Assembly (NCBI RefSeq): GCF_052065355.1
Contig: NZ_JBQHUF010000016.1
Location: 1-64,000 of the forward strand
Source: Flavonifractor sp052065355
Lineage (GTDB): Bacteria; Bacillota; Clostridia; Oscillospirales; Oscillospiraceae
Reading direction: 5' to 3'
Length of the DNA: 64,000 nucleotides
Position numbers and translations under genes: made by a program. This document shows positions 56,251-64,000 of this stretch, piece after piece. The first letter of the stretch is position 1. Every line of letters begins with the position of its first letter. The notes below the pieces were generated by a model. The model had not been told where the DNA came from and ran no database searches. It saw only the letters and a list, made by a program, of their open reading frames with translations.

Positions 56251-57306
56251 TTAGGATTTTGGCGTATAAGGGGCGATCTCCACCCCGGTATAATACCATT
56301 TTAAAATTTCGTCGTAGGTCTTGCCCTCCTTGGCCAGGGCATTGGCACCATACTGGCTCATGCCCACGCCGTGGCCGTAGCCGGTGACTGAGAAGGTCAC
56401 GCCCTCTGCTGTGGCGGACACCGTAAAGCTGGTGGAACGCAGACCGAAGAGGGTGCGCAGCACCCCGCCGGAGATGGTGATCCCGCCCACGTCGATGGTC
56501 TCCACACCTCCGGCGGAGTTGGGCACCAGATTCTGAAACCAGCCCGAGGGGTCTCCGGACAGGTTGGCGTCGGGATATTGGGCCAGCAGCTTGCTCTTGA
56601 ACTCCTCCAGTGTGAAGGAGGCAGTGGAGTGGTAGTTGGGCACCTCGTCCCCCTCGGGGCTGTCCACTCCGGTGAGGTAGGGCACCGAATTGCCCCACAC
56701 TTCCACCGCATCCACCGTCCGCCCGGCGGCGGAGGAGAAAAACACCGCCTGGATGGGCTGACCGTCGTACAGAATGGCCATGCCGTCGGTGCCGGAGACG
56801 GCGGCGGTGATCTTGGCGGTGTACTCCGCTGCGGCGTCTCCCCAGTTGGCGGCGGCCTGGTCCGGGTCTATGTAGGCCTGACAGCAGGTAATGTCGGTGC
56901 ACACGTCGGCGTCCGGATGGTTTTCCACCGTACGGCCCAGCTTGGACAGAGTATAGGTCCGGGCGGCGGCGGCCTGAGCCTTCAGGGCTTCCGGTTCAAA
57001 GGAGGCGGGCATTTCCGCCGCCACCACCCGCCACAGATACTGATCCATACTGAGGGTGAGCACGCTGCCGTCATCCAGCGCCACCCGGATCTGGGTCTGA
57101 CTGTCCATGGAGGCCTGGGGTGTCACCACCGTCCGGTCGATGGGCAGCTCTCCGGTAGGAGCAGCCTCGTCCGGAGTCTCCTGACCCGCCGTGCCGAACA
57201 GGAGCAGAGGGAGCAGAAACAGGACCAACAGCAGAATCAGCGCCGTGGCCGTCACCTGCCGGACTCCCCACCGTTGTCCACTTTTTTGCAAGTTATGCTT
57301 CATCAT
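56251..57306 (-). CDS. spoIID: Stage II sporulation protein D
   Basis: The protein has 351 aa. It is a lytic transglycosylase needed for engulfment during sporulation. The N-terminal membrane anchor (about 18-40) is followed by the SpoIID domain with YLWRVVAAEMPASFEPEALKAQAAAARTY, which holds the catalytic Glu (in AAEMP). C-terminal features are VTGYGHGVGMSQYGANALA and YDEILKWYYTGVEI. Its presence indicates spore formation. Two tandem ATGs (57306, 57303) precede MKHN; either may be used. The usual partners spoIIM/P are not here. Confidence 0.93.
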   Translation of the reverse strand: MMKHNLQKSGQRWGVRQVTATALILLLVLFLLPLLLFGTAGQETPDEAAPTGELPIDRTVVTPQASMDSQTQIRVALDDGSVLTLSMDQYLWRVVAAEMPASFEPEALKAQAAAARTYTLSKLGRTVENHPDADVCTDITCCQAYIDPDQAAANWGDAAAEYTAKITAAVSGTDGMAILYDGQPIQAVFFSSAAGRTVDAVEVWGNSVPYLTGVDSPEGDEVPNYHSTASFTLEEFKSKLLAQYPDANLSGDPSGWFQNLVPNSAGGVETIDVGGITISGGVLRTLFGLRSTSFTVSATAEGVTFSVTGYGHGVGMSQYGANALAKEGKTYDEILKWYYTGVEIAPYTPKS

Positions 57307-57384
57307 AATTCACTTTCCGGCCGCGCTGCGGCTGCTTCCTTCCGGGTGTTTTGCCAAAAAATCCAGAGAATAAGCTGTTTTGGA

Positions 57385-57413
57385 TTGACGCCGAAGAAAA
57401 AAGAGACTACAAT
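57385..57413 (+). promoter_or_regulatory. Promoter of the citrate synthase gene
   Basis: TTGACG (57385-57390), a 17-bp spacer and TACAAT (57408-57413). Because the -10 overlaps an upstream ATG at 57412, that ATG cannot be the translation start. Confidence 0.75.
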
Positions 57414-57450
57414 GGGTGCAATACAAATTTGGGCGAAGGAGCGGGTTCGG

Positions 57451-58818
57451 ATGCAAAATATGGAGCCAGAGGCCCTGACGGGCTTCCTTAACAGTCTATG
57501 CACGGAATACCAGAAGCATAACCAGATTGATCCGGCGTATTATGAGCGGTATAACGTCAAGCGTGGTCTGCGCAACGCCGACGGCACCGGCGTCATGGCC
57601 GGAGTGACCCAGATTGGTAACGTCATGGGCTACTATGTGCAGGACGGCGAACGGATCCCCGCTCCCGGCAAGCTGGTATATCGGGGCATTGACGTGGAGG
57701 AACTGGTGAACGGCTTTGTCAGCGAGGGCCGGTTCGGCTTTGAGGAGACGGCCTATCTGCTCCTCTTCGGTGTGCTGCCCACCCGGGAGCAGCTTACCAC
57801 CTTCCAGCAGCTGCTCAGCGACAACCACACCCTGCCCCACATGTTTACCGAGGACATGATCATCAAGGCGCCCAGCCCCGACGTGATGAACAAGCTGGCC
57901 CGGTCGGTGCTGGCTCTCTATTCCTATGATGACAATCCCGACGACATGTCCCTGCCCAATCAGCTGCGGCAGGCCATCCAGCTCATCGCACGGGTGCCCG
58001 TCATCGTGGCCCACGCCTTCGCGGTGAAGCGGCACTACTATGATGATGAGTCCCTCTACCTCCACCGGCCTCAGCCGGGGCTGAGCGTGGCGGAGAACTT
58101 CCTCTACTCCGTCCGCCACGACAACCAGTTCACCGAGGAGGAGGCCCGTCTGCTGGACCTGTGCCTGGTGCTCCACGCGGAGCACGGCGGCGGCAACAAC
58201 TCCGCCTTTACCTGCCGGGTGCTCTCCTCCTCCGGTACCGACATCTACTCCTCCATTGCCGCGGCAGTGGGTTCCCTGAAGGGTCCCCGGCACGGTGGCG
58301 CCAACAAGAAGGTCATGGAGATGTTCGGCCACATTGAGGCCAATGTGAAGAACTGGAAGGACGACGACGAGGTAAAGGATTTCCTGGGCAAGCTGCTGCG
58401 GAAGGAGGCGGGGGACCGCTCCGGCCTCATCTACGGCATGGGCCACGCCATCTACACCCTGTCCGATCCCCGTGCCGTTATCCTCAAGCGGTTCGCCAAG
58501 AAGCTGGCCGCCACCAAGGGGATGGAGGATGAGTTTGCGCTCTACGAGGCGGTGGAGCGGCTCACGCCCGAGGTGCTTCTCTCCGTCAAGGGCGAGAACA
58601 AGGTGGTGTGTGCCAATGTGGACCTGTTCTCCGGCATGGTGTACAAGATGATGGGCATTCCCCAGGAGCTGTACACCCCGCTGTTTGCGGTGGCCCGTAT
58701 CGTGGGCTGGTGCGCCCATCGGCTGGAGGAGGTCTACCAGCCCGGCAACCGGATTATCCGTCCCGCTTACAAGGCGGTTGCCCCCATGCGCACCTTCGTG
58801 CCCCTGGATCAGAGATAA
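57451..58818 (+). CDS. Citrate synthase (citrate/2-methylcitrate synthase family)
   Basis: The protein has 455 aa. It condenses acetyl-CoA with oxaloacetate, or propionyl-CoA in the methylcitrate branch. Active-site regions are LVLHAEHGGGNNSAFTCR (catalytic His), LKGPRHGGANKKVMEM (second His), GMGHAIYTLSDPRA and a late VDLFSGMVYKMMGIP with the Asp. The ATG at 57451 was chosen because GAAGGAG is 9 nt upstream and the promoter excludes the ATG at 57412. It is monocistronic. No aconitase or isocitrate dehydrogenase is nearby, so a biosynthetic glutamate role is likely. Confidence 0.93.
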   Translation: MQNMEPEALTGFLNSLCTEYQKHNQIDPAYYERYNVKRGLRNADGTGVMAGVTQIGNVMGYYVQDGERIPAPGKLVYRGIDVEELVNGFVSEGRFGFEETAYLLLFGVLPTREQLTTFQQLLSDNHTLPHMFTEDMIIKAPSPDVMNKLARSVLALYSYDDNPDDMSLPNQLRQAIQLIARVPVIVAHAFAVKRHYYDDESLYLHRPQPGLSVAENFLYSVRHDNQFTEEEARLLDLCLVLHAEHGGGNNSAFTCRVLSSSGTDIYSSIAAAVGSLKGPRHGGANKKVMEMFGHIEANVKNWKDDDEVKDFLGKLLRKEAGDRSGLIYGMGHAIYTLSDPRAVILKRFAKKLAATKGMEDEFALYEAVERLTPEVLLSVKGENKVVCANVDLFSGMVYKMMGIPQELYTPLFAVARIVGWCAHRLEEVYQPGNRIIRPAYKAVAPMRTFVPLDQR

Positions 58819-58821
58819 CAC

Positions 58822-58856
58822 AAAAAAGGACACGCCGAAAGGCGTGTCCTTTTTTG
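58822..58856. terminator. Bidirectional intrinsic terminator
   Basis: The 12-bp arms AAAGGACACGCC and GGCGTGTCCTTT have a GAAA loop, with A/T runs. It separates the convergent citrate synthase and ureohydrolase genes. Confidence 0.9.
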
Positions 58857-58862
58857 TCTGCT

Positions 58863-59783
58863 CTACTGCAGATTTTTGAAATAGTGGTGGGCCCAGCACT
58901 CGGTGACGATTTTCCGGGCGGCAAACAGGGCGGCCAGGGAGGGATCCAGCTTGGGGGCCACCTCCACCACATCCATGCCTATGATGTTGAGGCCGTCAAA
59001 CAGCCCCTTCAGCAGATCCAGCAGCTGCCGGGCGGTGAGGCCGCCGAACTGCGGCGTGCCGGTACCGGCGGCATAAGCCGGATCCAGACAGTCGATGTCC
59101 AGAGTGATGTAGACCTTATGGAACTGTTTCATGTGGCCCACTACCTGCTCCAGGGCTTTGGGTACGCCCTGGTGGTCGATGTCGGCCGCAGAGAGCACGT
59201 TGACTTTATTGTTCTGGTAGAACTCCAGCTCGTCAGACTCGATAGAGCGGATACCCAAGAAAAAGAGGTGGTCGCTGTCCTTGACGTGAGAGAGCTCAGT
59301 GGCCCGCCGCTCGGTGGAGCCGTGGGACAGGGTGTCCCCGTGCATGTCGTCGCACAGGTCGAAGTGGGCGTCGATGTGGATGATGCCGAAATCCTCATCC
59401 ACGGCCCGGTTGATCCCCCGGTGCACCGGGATGGTCACCGAGTGGTCGCCGCCGATCATGGTAAAGAACTTGCCCGCCTTCACCGCCTGGAAGGCCAGTT
59501 CCTCCGCCTCGGCGAAGATCTCGTCCCGGTCCTTGCCCACACAGTCTCCCAGATCCTTGATCTTCAGGGGAGAGATGTCCCGGAAATCCTCAGTGGTAGG
59601 GGAGATGGTGTAAGTGATGCCCCTCAGTGCCTGAGGTGCTTCGCTGGAACCGGAGCGGAAGCTGACGCCGCCGTCGTAGGGGATACCGAAGAGCGCGATG
59701 TCCGCCTCCTCCAGAGAGAGCTCGGGATGATTCAGACCCGCCCAGATGGTGGGATCCTCCGTAACAGAATTATGCAGGACCAT
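58863..59783 (-). CDS. Ureohydrolase (agmatinase/arginase family)
   Basis: The protein has 306 aa, a binuclear manganese enzyme that cleaves a guanidino group to urea. Metal motifs are all present: GGDHSVTI (His), IIHIDAHFDL (Asp-His-Asp) and TLDIDCLDPAYAAGTGTP (two Asp). The specific substrate (agmatine, guanidinobutyrate or another guanidino compound) cannot be read from sequence. It is last in the sigma-54-controlled YfcC-M20-ureohydrolase operon, with only 2 nt behind the M20 gene. Confidence 0.9.
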   Translation of the reverse strand: MVLHNSVTEDPTIWAGLNHPELSLEEADIALFGIPYDGGVSFRSGSSEAPQALRGITYTISPTTEDFRDISPLKIKDLGDCVGKDRDEIFAEAEELAFQAVKAGKFFTMIGGDHSVTIPVHRGINRAVDEDFGIIHIDAHFDLCDDMHGDTLSHGSTERRATELSHVKDSDHLFFLGIRSIESDELEFYQNNKVNVLSAADIDHQGVPKALEQVVGHMKQFHKVYITLDIDCLDPAYAAGTGTPQFGGLTARQLLDLLKGLFDGLNIIGMDVVEVAPKLDPSLAALFAARKIVTECWAHHYFKNLQ

Positions 59784-59785
59784 GG

Positions 59786-60964
59786 TTATACTCCTTTCTC
59801 GGCCTGCTCCCGCAGGGCCTGTTCAAAATCATTACGCACGGCAGGCAGCAGCTCCGGCCGGGTCAGCAGGTCGTAGCCCACACCCGCCAGACCGCAGATC
59901 CCCAGTCGGGTGGCCTCCCGTCCCTGTTCCGATACGGTCCGGTCGGCGAATTCCTTGGTGTGCAGGTCGATGCCGTCGCAGCCGTGGATGCCGATCATGC
60001 CGTGGAGGGTGGGCACCCGGAAGCTGACATTGCCTGCGTCAGTGGATAGCCGGGCATGTTCTGCCGTCACCACCGGTTCGCCCAGAGCGGTCATGTTGTC
60101 CTCATAGGCCTTCAGCAGCGGCTCGTTGGGCAGGATGGTCTGGGTGGGGCACAGATACTGGGTGACCTTCAGGGTGGCTCCCACGCTGTCCGCCGCGCCC
60201 TGGGCGCAGCGGGTGACCCGATCCACCGCCCGCTGGGTCTTCCACTCCTGGTCGCAGCGGATATAGTAGCGCAGGCTGGCGTAGTCGGGGATAATGTTGG
60301 GCAGAGTACCACCGCTGTTGAGGATGCCGTAAATGTTGGCGTCCAGGTACTGCTTGGCCTGGTTGATGCTCAGGTAGGCGGTGACGGCGGCGTCCAGGGC
60401 GTTGATGCAGTTGCTGCCCGGCCCGGCCTCGTTGGCGTGGAACTTCTTGCCAAAAAATTCGTACTGGATGGGGTAGATGCCGATGCTGCCCATACGGGCG
60501 CAGGTCTGCTGGTAGGGGTGGAGCATCAGGGCCGCGTCCAGTTCGTCAAAGACCCCATCGTCGGTAAATTGCACCTTGGTGCAGGTGACCTCCTCGTCCG
60601 GAGTGCCATACACCACCAGGGTGCCGCCGTGGACGTCTACCGCCTGCTTTAAAGCGGCGGCGGCACCGGCGGAGATAACGCCGATCAGGTCGTGGCCGCA
60701 GCCGTGGCCCACCTCGGGCAGAGCGTCATACTCGCACAGGAAGCCCAGCACCGGCTTGCCGGAGCCATACACCGCCCGGAAGGCGGTGGGGACCTGGTGA
60801 AAGTTTTCCTCTACGGCAAAACCCTGGCCTTTCAGCCAGTCCCGCAGCAGTCGGGAGGAGTTGACCTCCTCCAGTCCCAGCTCGGGATGGTCGTACATCT
60901 CCCGGGAGATGGCCCACAGGTCCGGGAGAAAGTCCTCCACGGCGGAGCGTATCTGTTCCTTCAT
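59786..60964 (-). CDS. M20-family amidohydrolase (AbgB-like)
   Basis: The protein has 392 aa, a zinc/manganese hydrolase of N-acyl or peptide bonds (M20D group). Motifs are GFLCEYDALPEVGHGCGHDLIG (metal His/Asp and the Cys-Gly-His loop) and YGTPDEEVTC (catalytic Glu pair). A dimerisation domain follows around GPGSNCINALDAAVTAYLS. It sits between the YfcC transporter and the ureohydrolase, so it may free a guanidino amino acid or amine from an acylated or peptidyl import product. The ATG at 60964 has AAAGAAGGAA upstream. Confidence 0.88.
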   Translation of the reverse strand: MKEQIRSAVEDFLPDLWAISREMYDHPELGLEEVNSSRLLRDWLKGQGFAVEENFHQVPTAFRAVYGSGKPVLGFLCEYDALPEVGHGCGHDLIGVISAGAAAALKQAVDVHGGTLVVYGTPDEEVTCTKVQFTDDGVFDELDAALMLHPYQQTCARMGSIGIYPIQYEFFGKKFHANEAGPGSNCINALDAAVTAYLSINQAKQYLDANIYGILNSGGTLPNIIPDYASLRYYIRCDQEWKTQRAVDRVTRCAQGAADSVGATLKVTQYLCPTQTILPNEPLLKAYEDNMTALGEPVVTAEHARLSTDAGNVSFRVPTLHGMIGIHGCDGIDLHTKEFADRTVSEQGREATRLGICGLAGVGYDLLTRPELLPAVRNDFEQALREQAEKGV

Positions 60965-60983
60965 GCAAATTCCTTCTTTCTTC

Positions 60984-62381
60984 TCACATGGGACCGAGAT
61001 GGATGGCGTTGGCGATGAGCACCAGGATGGCGCCTGCTACGAACTGAAGCCCCAGCAGGGGAGCGAACCACTTGGCCCATTTTCCGTAAGAGATCTTGGC
61101 CATGGACAGAGCCACCATAAAGGTGCCGGCGGTGGGGACCAGGATGTTGGACAGACCGTTGCCGATCTGGAAGATGATGCAGGTAGTCTGCCGGGTAATG
61201 CCCGCCATATCGCCCATGGGCAGCAGGATGGGCAGGGAGGTGGCCGCCTGGCCGCTGGCGGAGGGGATCAGCAGGTTCAGGAAGTTCTGGAGGACGTACA
61301 TGCCCAGTACCGTAAAGGAGGAGGGCAGGGAGGTGAGCAGGCCGGAAGCACCGTACAGAATGGTGTGCAGGATGTTGCCGCTTTCCAGTACGATGAGGAT
61401 GCCCCGGGCAAAGCCAACTGCCAGCGCGCCGCAGGCGAAGTCGGCCACGCCCCGGCCGAACAGTACGCCGAACCCGTCAAAGCCAACTCGGGCCACAAAG
61501 CCGACCACGATACCCATGCCCAGGAACAGAGCGGACAGCTCGTTGATGTACCAGCCCCACTTCAGCACACCCACGATGAGGATGGCGAAGGTAATGCCCA
61601 TGACCAGCAGCACCAGCTTCCGGGTGACGTTCAGCTCGGGCAGATCGTCCAGATCCACTTTCTCCTCCCGCTGGCGGTCCTCTTCATACATCAGGCTGCG
61701 GGTGGGGTCCCGTTTGATGCGCTGGGCATACAGATAGACGTAGACTGCCGCGATAGTGAGCATGACCACCAGGATAATCAGACGGTACCACATAGCGGAG
61801 TACATTGGCAGCCCGGCGATGCTCTGGGAGACGCCCACGTTGGCCGGCTGTACAAAGGAGCCGGCGTAGCCGCTGGAGCTGCCCACGATGGCAACCGCCA
61901 GACCGGTAATGGAGTCGTACCCCATGGCGATGCAGATGGGCACCAGGAAGGGGATGAACACCAGACACTCCTCAAACATACCGAAAGAGCCGGCGCCGAA
62001 GCCCACTACAAAGATCATGATGGGGATCAGCAGTCCCTGCCGCTTGGATGTCTTTTTGATGATGCGCCCGATACCGGCTTCAATGGCCTTGGTTTCGGCC
62101 ACCACGCCGAAGGCGCCGCCGATGATGAAGATGAAGGCGGAGATGTAGGCGGTCTCGATCAGACCCTCCTGCACCGACATGAGCGCCTTCATGGGAGTCA
62201 CCGGCGTCTGTTCGATGCGGTGATAGCTGCCGTCCACCAGCATCTCCACGCCGTTTTCATCCACGTAGGTGTCGTACTGACCTGCGGGGATGATATAGGT
62301 CAGGATGGTGCACAGTGTGATGATAAGCAGAAGCAGCGTGAACATATGGGGGATCCGGATTCCTTTCTTTTTTTGCTTCAT
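60984..62381 (-). CDS. YfcC-family membrane transporter
   Basis: The protein has 465 aa and about 12 membrane helices. YfcC/ArcD-like C4-dicarboxylate- or basic-amino-acid-type permeases carry GFGAGSFGMFEECLVFIPFLVPICIAMGYDS and SSSGYAGSFVQPANVGVSQ, both visible in the middle. LIPSASGQAATSLPILLPMGD near residue 390 is the other signature. It probably imports the substrate of the M20 and ureohydrolase enzymes behind it. The ATG at 62381 has AGGAGAGGG at good distance. Transcription starts from the sigma-54 promoter about 50 nt upstream. Confidence 0.9.
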   Translation of the reverse strand: MKQKKKGIRIPHMFTLLLLIITLCTILTYIIPAGQYDTYVDENGVEMLVDGSYHRIEQTPVTPMKALMSVQEGLIETAYISAFIFIIGGAFGVVAETKAIEAGIGRIIKKTSKRQGLLIPIMIFVVGFGAGSFGMFEECLVFIPFLVPICIAMGYDSITGLAVAIVGSSSGYAGSFVQPANVGVSQSIAGLPMYSAMWYRLIILVVMLTIAAVYVYLYAQRIKRDPTRSLMYEEDRQREEKVDLDDLPELNVTRKLVLLVMGITFAILIVGVLKWGWYINELSALFLGMGIVVGFVARVGFDGFGVLFGRGVADFACGALAVGFARGILIVLESGNILHTILYGASGLLTSLPSSFTVLGMYVLQNFLNLLIPSASGQAATSLPILLPMGDMAGITRQTTCIIFQIGNGLSNILVPTAGTFMVALSMAKISYGKWAKWFAPLLGLQFVAGAILVLIANAIHLGPM

Positions 62382-62440
62382 CTTTTACCCTCTCCTAACA
62401 TCAGATATGTGGATCACGCAAAACCACTGCCCATGGATTA

Positions 62441-62457
62441 AGCAAGGAGCATGCCAG
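62441..62457 (-). promoter_or_regulatory. Sigma-54 (-24/-12) promoter of the YfcC operon
   Basis: The minus strand reads CTGGCAT-GCTCC-TTGCT (62457 to 62441). The GG (-24) and GC (-12) elements are spaced exactly as in the TGGCAC-N5-TTGC consensus, with one difference. It lies about 60 nt before yfcC and 140 nt from the enhancer-binding regulator gene. Confidence 0.85.
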
Positions 62458-62510
62458 AAAACAGCGCGGCGTGAAAATAGCGGGAAACGATTGGTACAGC
62501 TGAACTTTTT

Positions 62511-62536
62511 CAGAGCGTGCTTACAAAGACACTCTG
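62511..62536. promoter_or_regulatory. Candidate enhancer (UAS) for the sigma-54 regulator
   Basis: CAGAGCGTG (62511-62519) and CACTCTG (62530-62536) form an imperfect dyad 55-80 bp upstream of the -24 box, where enhancer-binding proteins usually bind. Confidence 0.4.
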
Positions 62537-62547
62537 CGAGGATACAG

Positions 62548-62590
62548 AAAAAGCAAGAATTTTTGCGCAAAAAGGCAAAAATTCTTGCTT
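62548..62590 (-). terminator. Terminator of the sigma-54 regulator gene
   Basis: The perfect 16-bp arms AAGCAAGAATTTTTGC (62551-62566) and GCAAAAATTCTTGCTT (62575-62590) have an 8-nt loop and are followed on the minus strand by TTTC. It separates the regulator from the operon it probably controls. Confidence 0.85.
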
Positions 62591-62597
62591 CTGTTCT

Positions 62598-63962
62598 TCA
62601 GCCGTTGAGGTGATGCTTCATCATTTTGTATTGAAGGGACTGCCGGGTCAGCTTCAGTTTTCCGGCGGCCTCGGTAATGGTGCGGCTGTGCTCCAGAGCG
62701 GAGGCGATCAGGTCCCGCTCATACCGGCTGACGGCCTCCTGAAGGCCCAGACCCTCCGGAAGGGTGGGGGTGCCGGGGGAAGAGGCCTGCTCCTCCTCGT
62801 GGTAGAAGATGTAACGGGGAATATCATTGAGCTGGATCACTGGACCGGTGCACAGGTTGAAGGCGGACTCCACCGTGTTCCGCAGTTCCCGTATGTTGCC
62901 CGGCCAGTCATAATCCAGCAGGGCGTTGCGCACCAGCTCGCTGACACCGGTGATGGAACGGTTCATTTTCCGGTTGTACTGCTCCACAAAAAAATCGGTG
63001 AGCAGCAGGATGTCTCCCTGCCGCTTCCGCAGGGGCGGCAGAGCCAGCTGGACCACGCCAAGGCGGTAGAGCAGGTCCTTGCGGAGCATCCCTTCCCGGA
63101 CAGCGGTGACGGGGTCCACGTTCATGGCTGAGACGATGCGTACGTCACTGCGCACGTCCTGCTCCCCGCCTACCGGTCGGAATCGTTTTTCCTCAATGGC
63201 CTTCAGAATCTTGGCCTGGAGAGCGGGATCCATGGAGTTGACCTCATCCAGGAACAGAGTACCGCCGTCTGCCTGCTTCAGCAGGCCCTTCCGGTTTTCC
63301 GCACCGGTGTAGCTGCCTCGGGTGGTGCCGAACAGGGTACTCTCCAGCAGAGAGGTGGGGATGGCCGCGCAGTTCTGGGAAATGAAGGGACCTCGGGCCC
63401 TGGGACTGTGACTGTGGAGGGACTGGGCAAACAGCTCCTTGCCCGTGCCCGTCTCCCCCCATATCAGTACGGGTGAGGGGTTGGCGGCCACCCGAAGGGC
63501 GGTCTCCTTCAGTGCCAGCATTTCGGGATCCCGGGTCACGATGTCGTCCAGTACGAACAGACCCTTGTGGGGATTGGTCAGCCAGTGGTTCTTGCTGTCC
63601 AGCTGGGAATCCTTGTTGTAAAAGACGGAGGTCTCCATGGTGCCGATCAGCTCGCCGTCGTCCTCCAGCGGAAAGGTGGAGCTGACCAGGATCTGTTGCC
63701 GGCCCCGGAAATCGGTCAGGATCTGTTTCTCGTTAAGGATAGGCTCCCCGGTGCGCATGACCCGAAAGTGGCTGGAGGTCTCTTCTGTCAGCCCGGGATA
63801 GACCTCCAGGATGTTTTTCCCAATAATCCCTTCGTCGATCAGCCGGTTCTCCTGTTCGGAGAACATAGCGGAATACTCAATGATCCCGTGCCGGTCGGCG
63901 ATCAGGATGGCGTCCGCGCCGTCATGCAGCTTGGACATGTAATTGAGCCATTTTCCTATCAT
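62598..63962 (-). CDS. Sigma-54-dependent enhancer-binding regulator (PAS-AAA+-Fis, RocR-like)
   Basis: The protein has 454 aa. A PAS domain (about 8-115) senses a signal. The AAA+ domain has Walker A GETGTGKE (169-176), the sigma-54 contact loop GSYTGA (216-221; family GAFTGA) and Walker B GGTLFLDE (233-240). The C-terminal Fis-type helix-turn-helix (about 410-454) has TITEAAGKLKLTRQSLQYKM. It would activate the consensus sigma-54 promoter just downstream. The domain order is that of RocR-type activators of amino-acid catabolism. The ATG at 63962 has AAGGTGAAT upstream. Only 38 bases lie beyond it, so what precedes it is unknown. Confidence 0.93.
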   Translation of the reverse strand: MIGKWLNYMSKLHDGADAILIADRHGIIEYSAMFSEQENRLIDEGIIGKNILEVYPGLTEETSSHFRVMRTGEPILNEKQILTDFRGRQQILVSSTFPLEDDGELIGTMETSVFYNKDSQLDSKNHWLTNPHKGLFVLDDIVTRDPEMLALKETALRVAANPSPVLIWGETGTGKELFAQSLHSHSPRARGPFISQNCAAIPTSLLESTLFGTTRGSYTGAENRKGLLKQADGGTLFLDEVNSMDPALQAKILKAIEEKRFRPVGGEQDVRSDVRIVSAMNVDPVTAVREGMLRKDLLYRLGVVQLALPPLRKRQGDILLLTDFFVEQYNRKMNRSITGVSELVRNALLDYDWPGNIRELRNTVESAFNLCTGPVIQLNDIPRYIFYHEEEQASSPGTPTLPEGLGLQEAVSRYERDLIASALEHSRTITEAAGKLKLTRQSLQYKMMKHHLNG

Positions 63963-64000
63963 AGATTCACCTTGACCAGAGATAAAAGGGCGTTGGGTCC

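Noticed and set aside
57412..57450. ATG at 57412 as the citrate synthase start
   Set aside because: It lies within the -10 box of a strong promoter, and a good ribosome-binding site precedes the ATG at 57451.
62305..62613. 102-codon plus-strand frame across the sigma-54 promoter
   Set aside because: It spans a terminator and a promoter of the opposite strand and overlaps two supported genes.
1..64000. Mobile elements, prophage, rRNA or CRISPR arrays
   Set aside because: I searched the translations and repeats for transposases, integrases, phage structural genes, repeat-spacer patterns and rRNA and saw none.

Overview
The window looks like chromosomal DNA of a GC-rich, strictly anaerobic, spore-forming Firmicute, most likely an Oscillospiraceae-type gut bacterium (Flavonifractor/Intestinimonas/Lawsonibacter neighbourhood). 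This rests on strong AGGAGG ribosome-binding sites, a SpoIID gene, RNase Y, SecG and MnmE of Firmicute type, a monomeric [FeFe] hydrogenase, a DHHW/MBOAT pair, and an anaerobic purine-degradation cluster. Species assignment is inference. I found no rRNA, insertion sequence, prophage or CRISPR array. The only RNA gene is a selenocysteine tRNA.

Layout. 0.2-1.3 kb: a small membrane protein and a selenium/sulfur pair (DUF3343, YedF). 1.5-4.7 kb: an FHA-FtsW/RodA fusion with its partner penicillin-binding protein. 4.7-8.2 kb: a GNAT protein and the selenocysteine machinery selA-selB-selC. 8.4-9.8 kb: [FeFe] hydrogenase. 9.9-13.3 kb: a YheO-like regulator/PepV/lipoprotein operon and a divergent NiaR. 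13.5-20 kb: NhaC antiporter, a scramblase-like membrane protein, and a DHHW/MBOAT/DUF4358 envelope locus. 20-23.3 kb: a DUF4342/response regulator/flavodoxin/histidine kinase operon. 23.5-26.4 kb: two adjacent genes that look like pseudoenzymes (a NodB-like and a cysteine-desulfurase-like protein) and an XRE regulator.

26.4-41.8 kb is the metabolic centrepiece: ssnA-ygfK-Se-dependent xanthine dehydrogenase as one transcription unit, ygeX-ygeY-ygeW-arcC as a second, a divergent YheO-like PAS/HTH regulator, an NCS2 purine permease and RidA. This is the gene set linked to anaerobic uric acid/purine breakdown in gut bacteria. Purine comes in through the permease, is processed by the Se-Mo hydroxylase with YgfK as redox partner and by SsnA, and ends in 2,3-diaminopropionate cleavage (YgeX; RidA removes the 2-aminoacrylate) and carbamoyl-phosphate-to-ATP conversion (YgeW, ArcC). 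The selenium genes at the left end fit a need for selenium. The ssnA leader is about 217 nt long and carries an intrinsic terminator with a mutually exclusive antiterminator, so it is a strong riboswitch/attenuator candidate. A shared A-tract/T-tract motif lies near the promoters of ssnA, ygeX and ridA.

41.9-64 kb: a Bce-type ABC transporter, secG, rnr, a GH3 lipoprotein, rny, dCMP deaminase, a zinc-ribbon membrane protein, a CsoR-like repressor, a tandem pair of small paralogues, mnmE with a cluster of DnaA-box-like sequences upstream, a YczE-like membrane protein, a FAD-dependent dehydrogenase, spoIID and citrate synthase. It ends with a sigma-54 system: an enhancer-binding regulator, a consensus -24/-12 promoter, and a YfcC transporter/M20 hydrolase/ureohydrolase operon.
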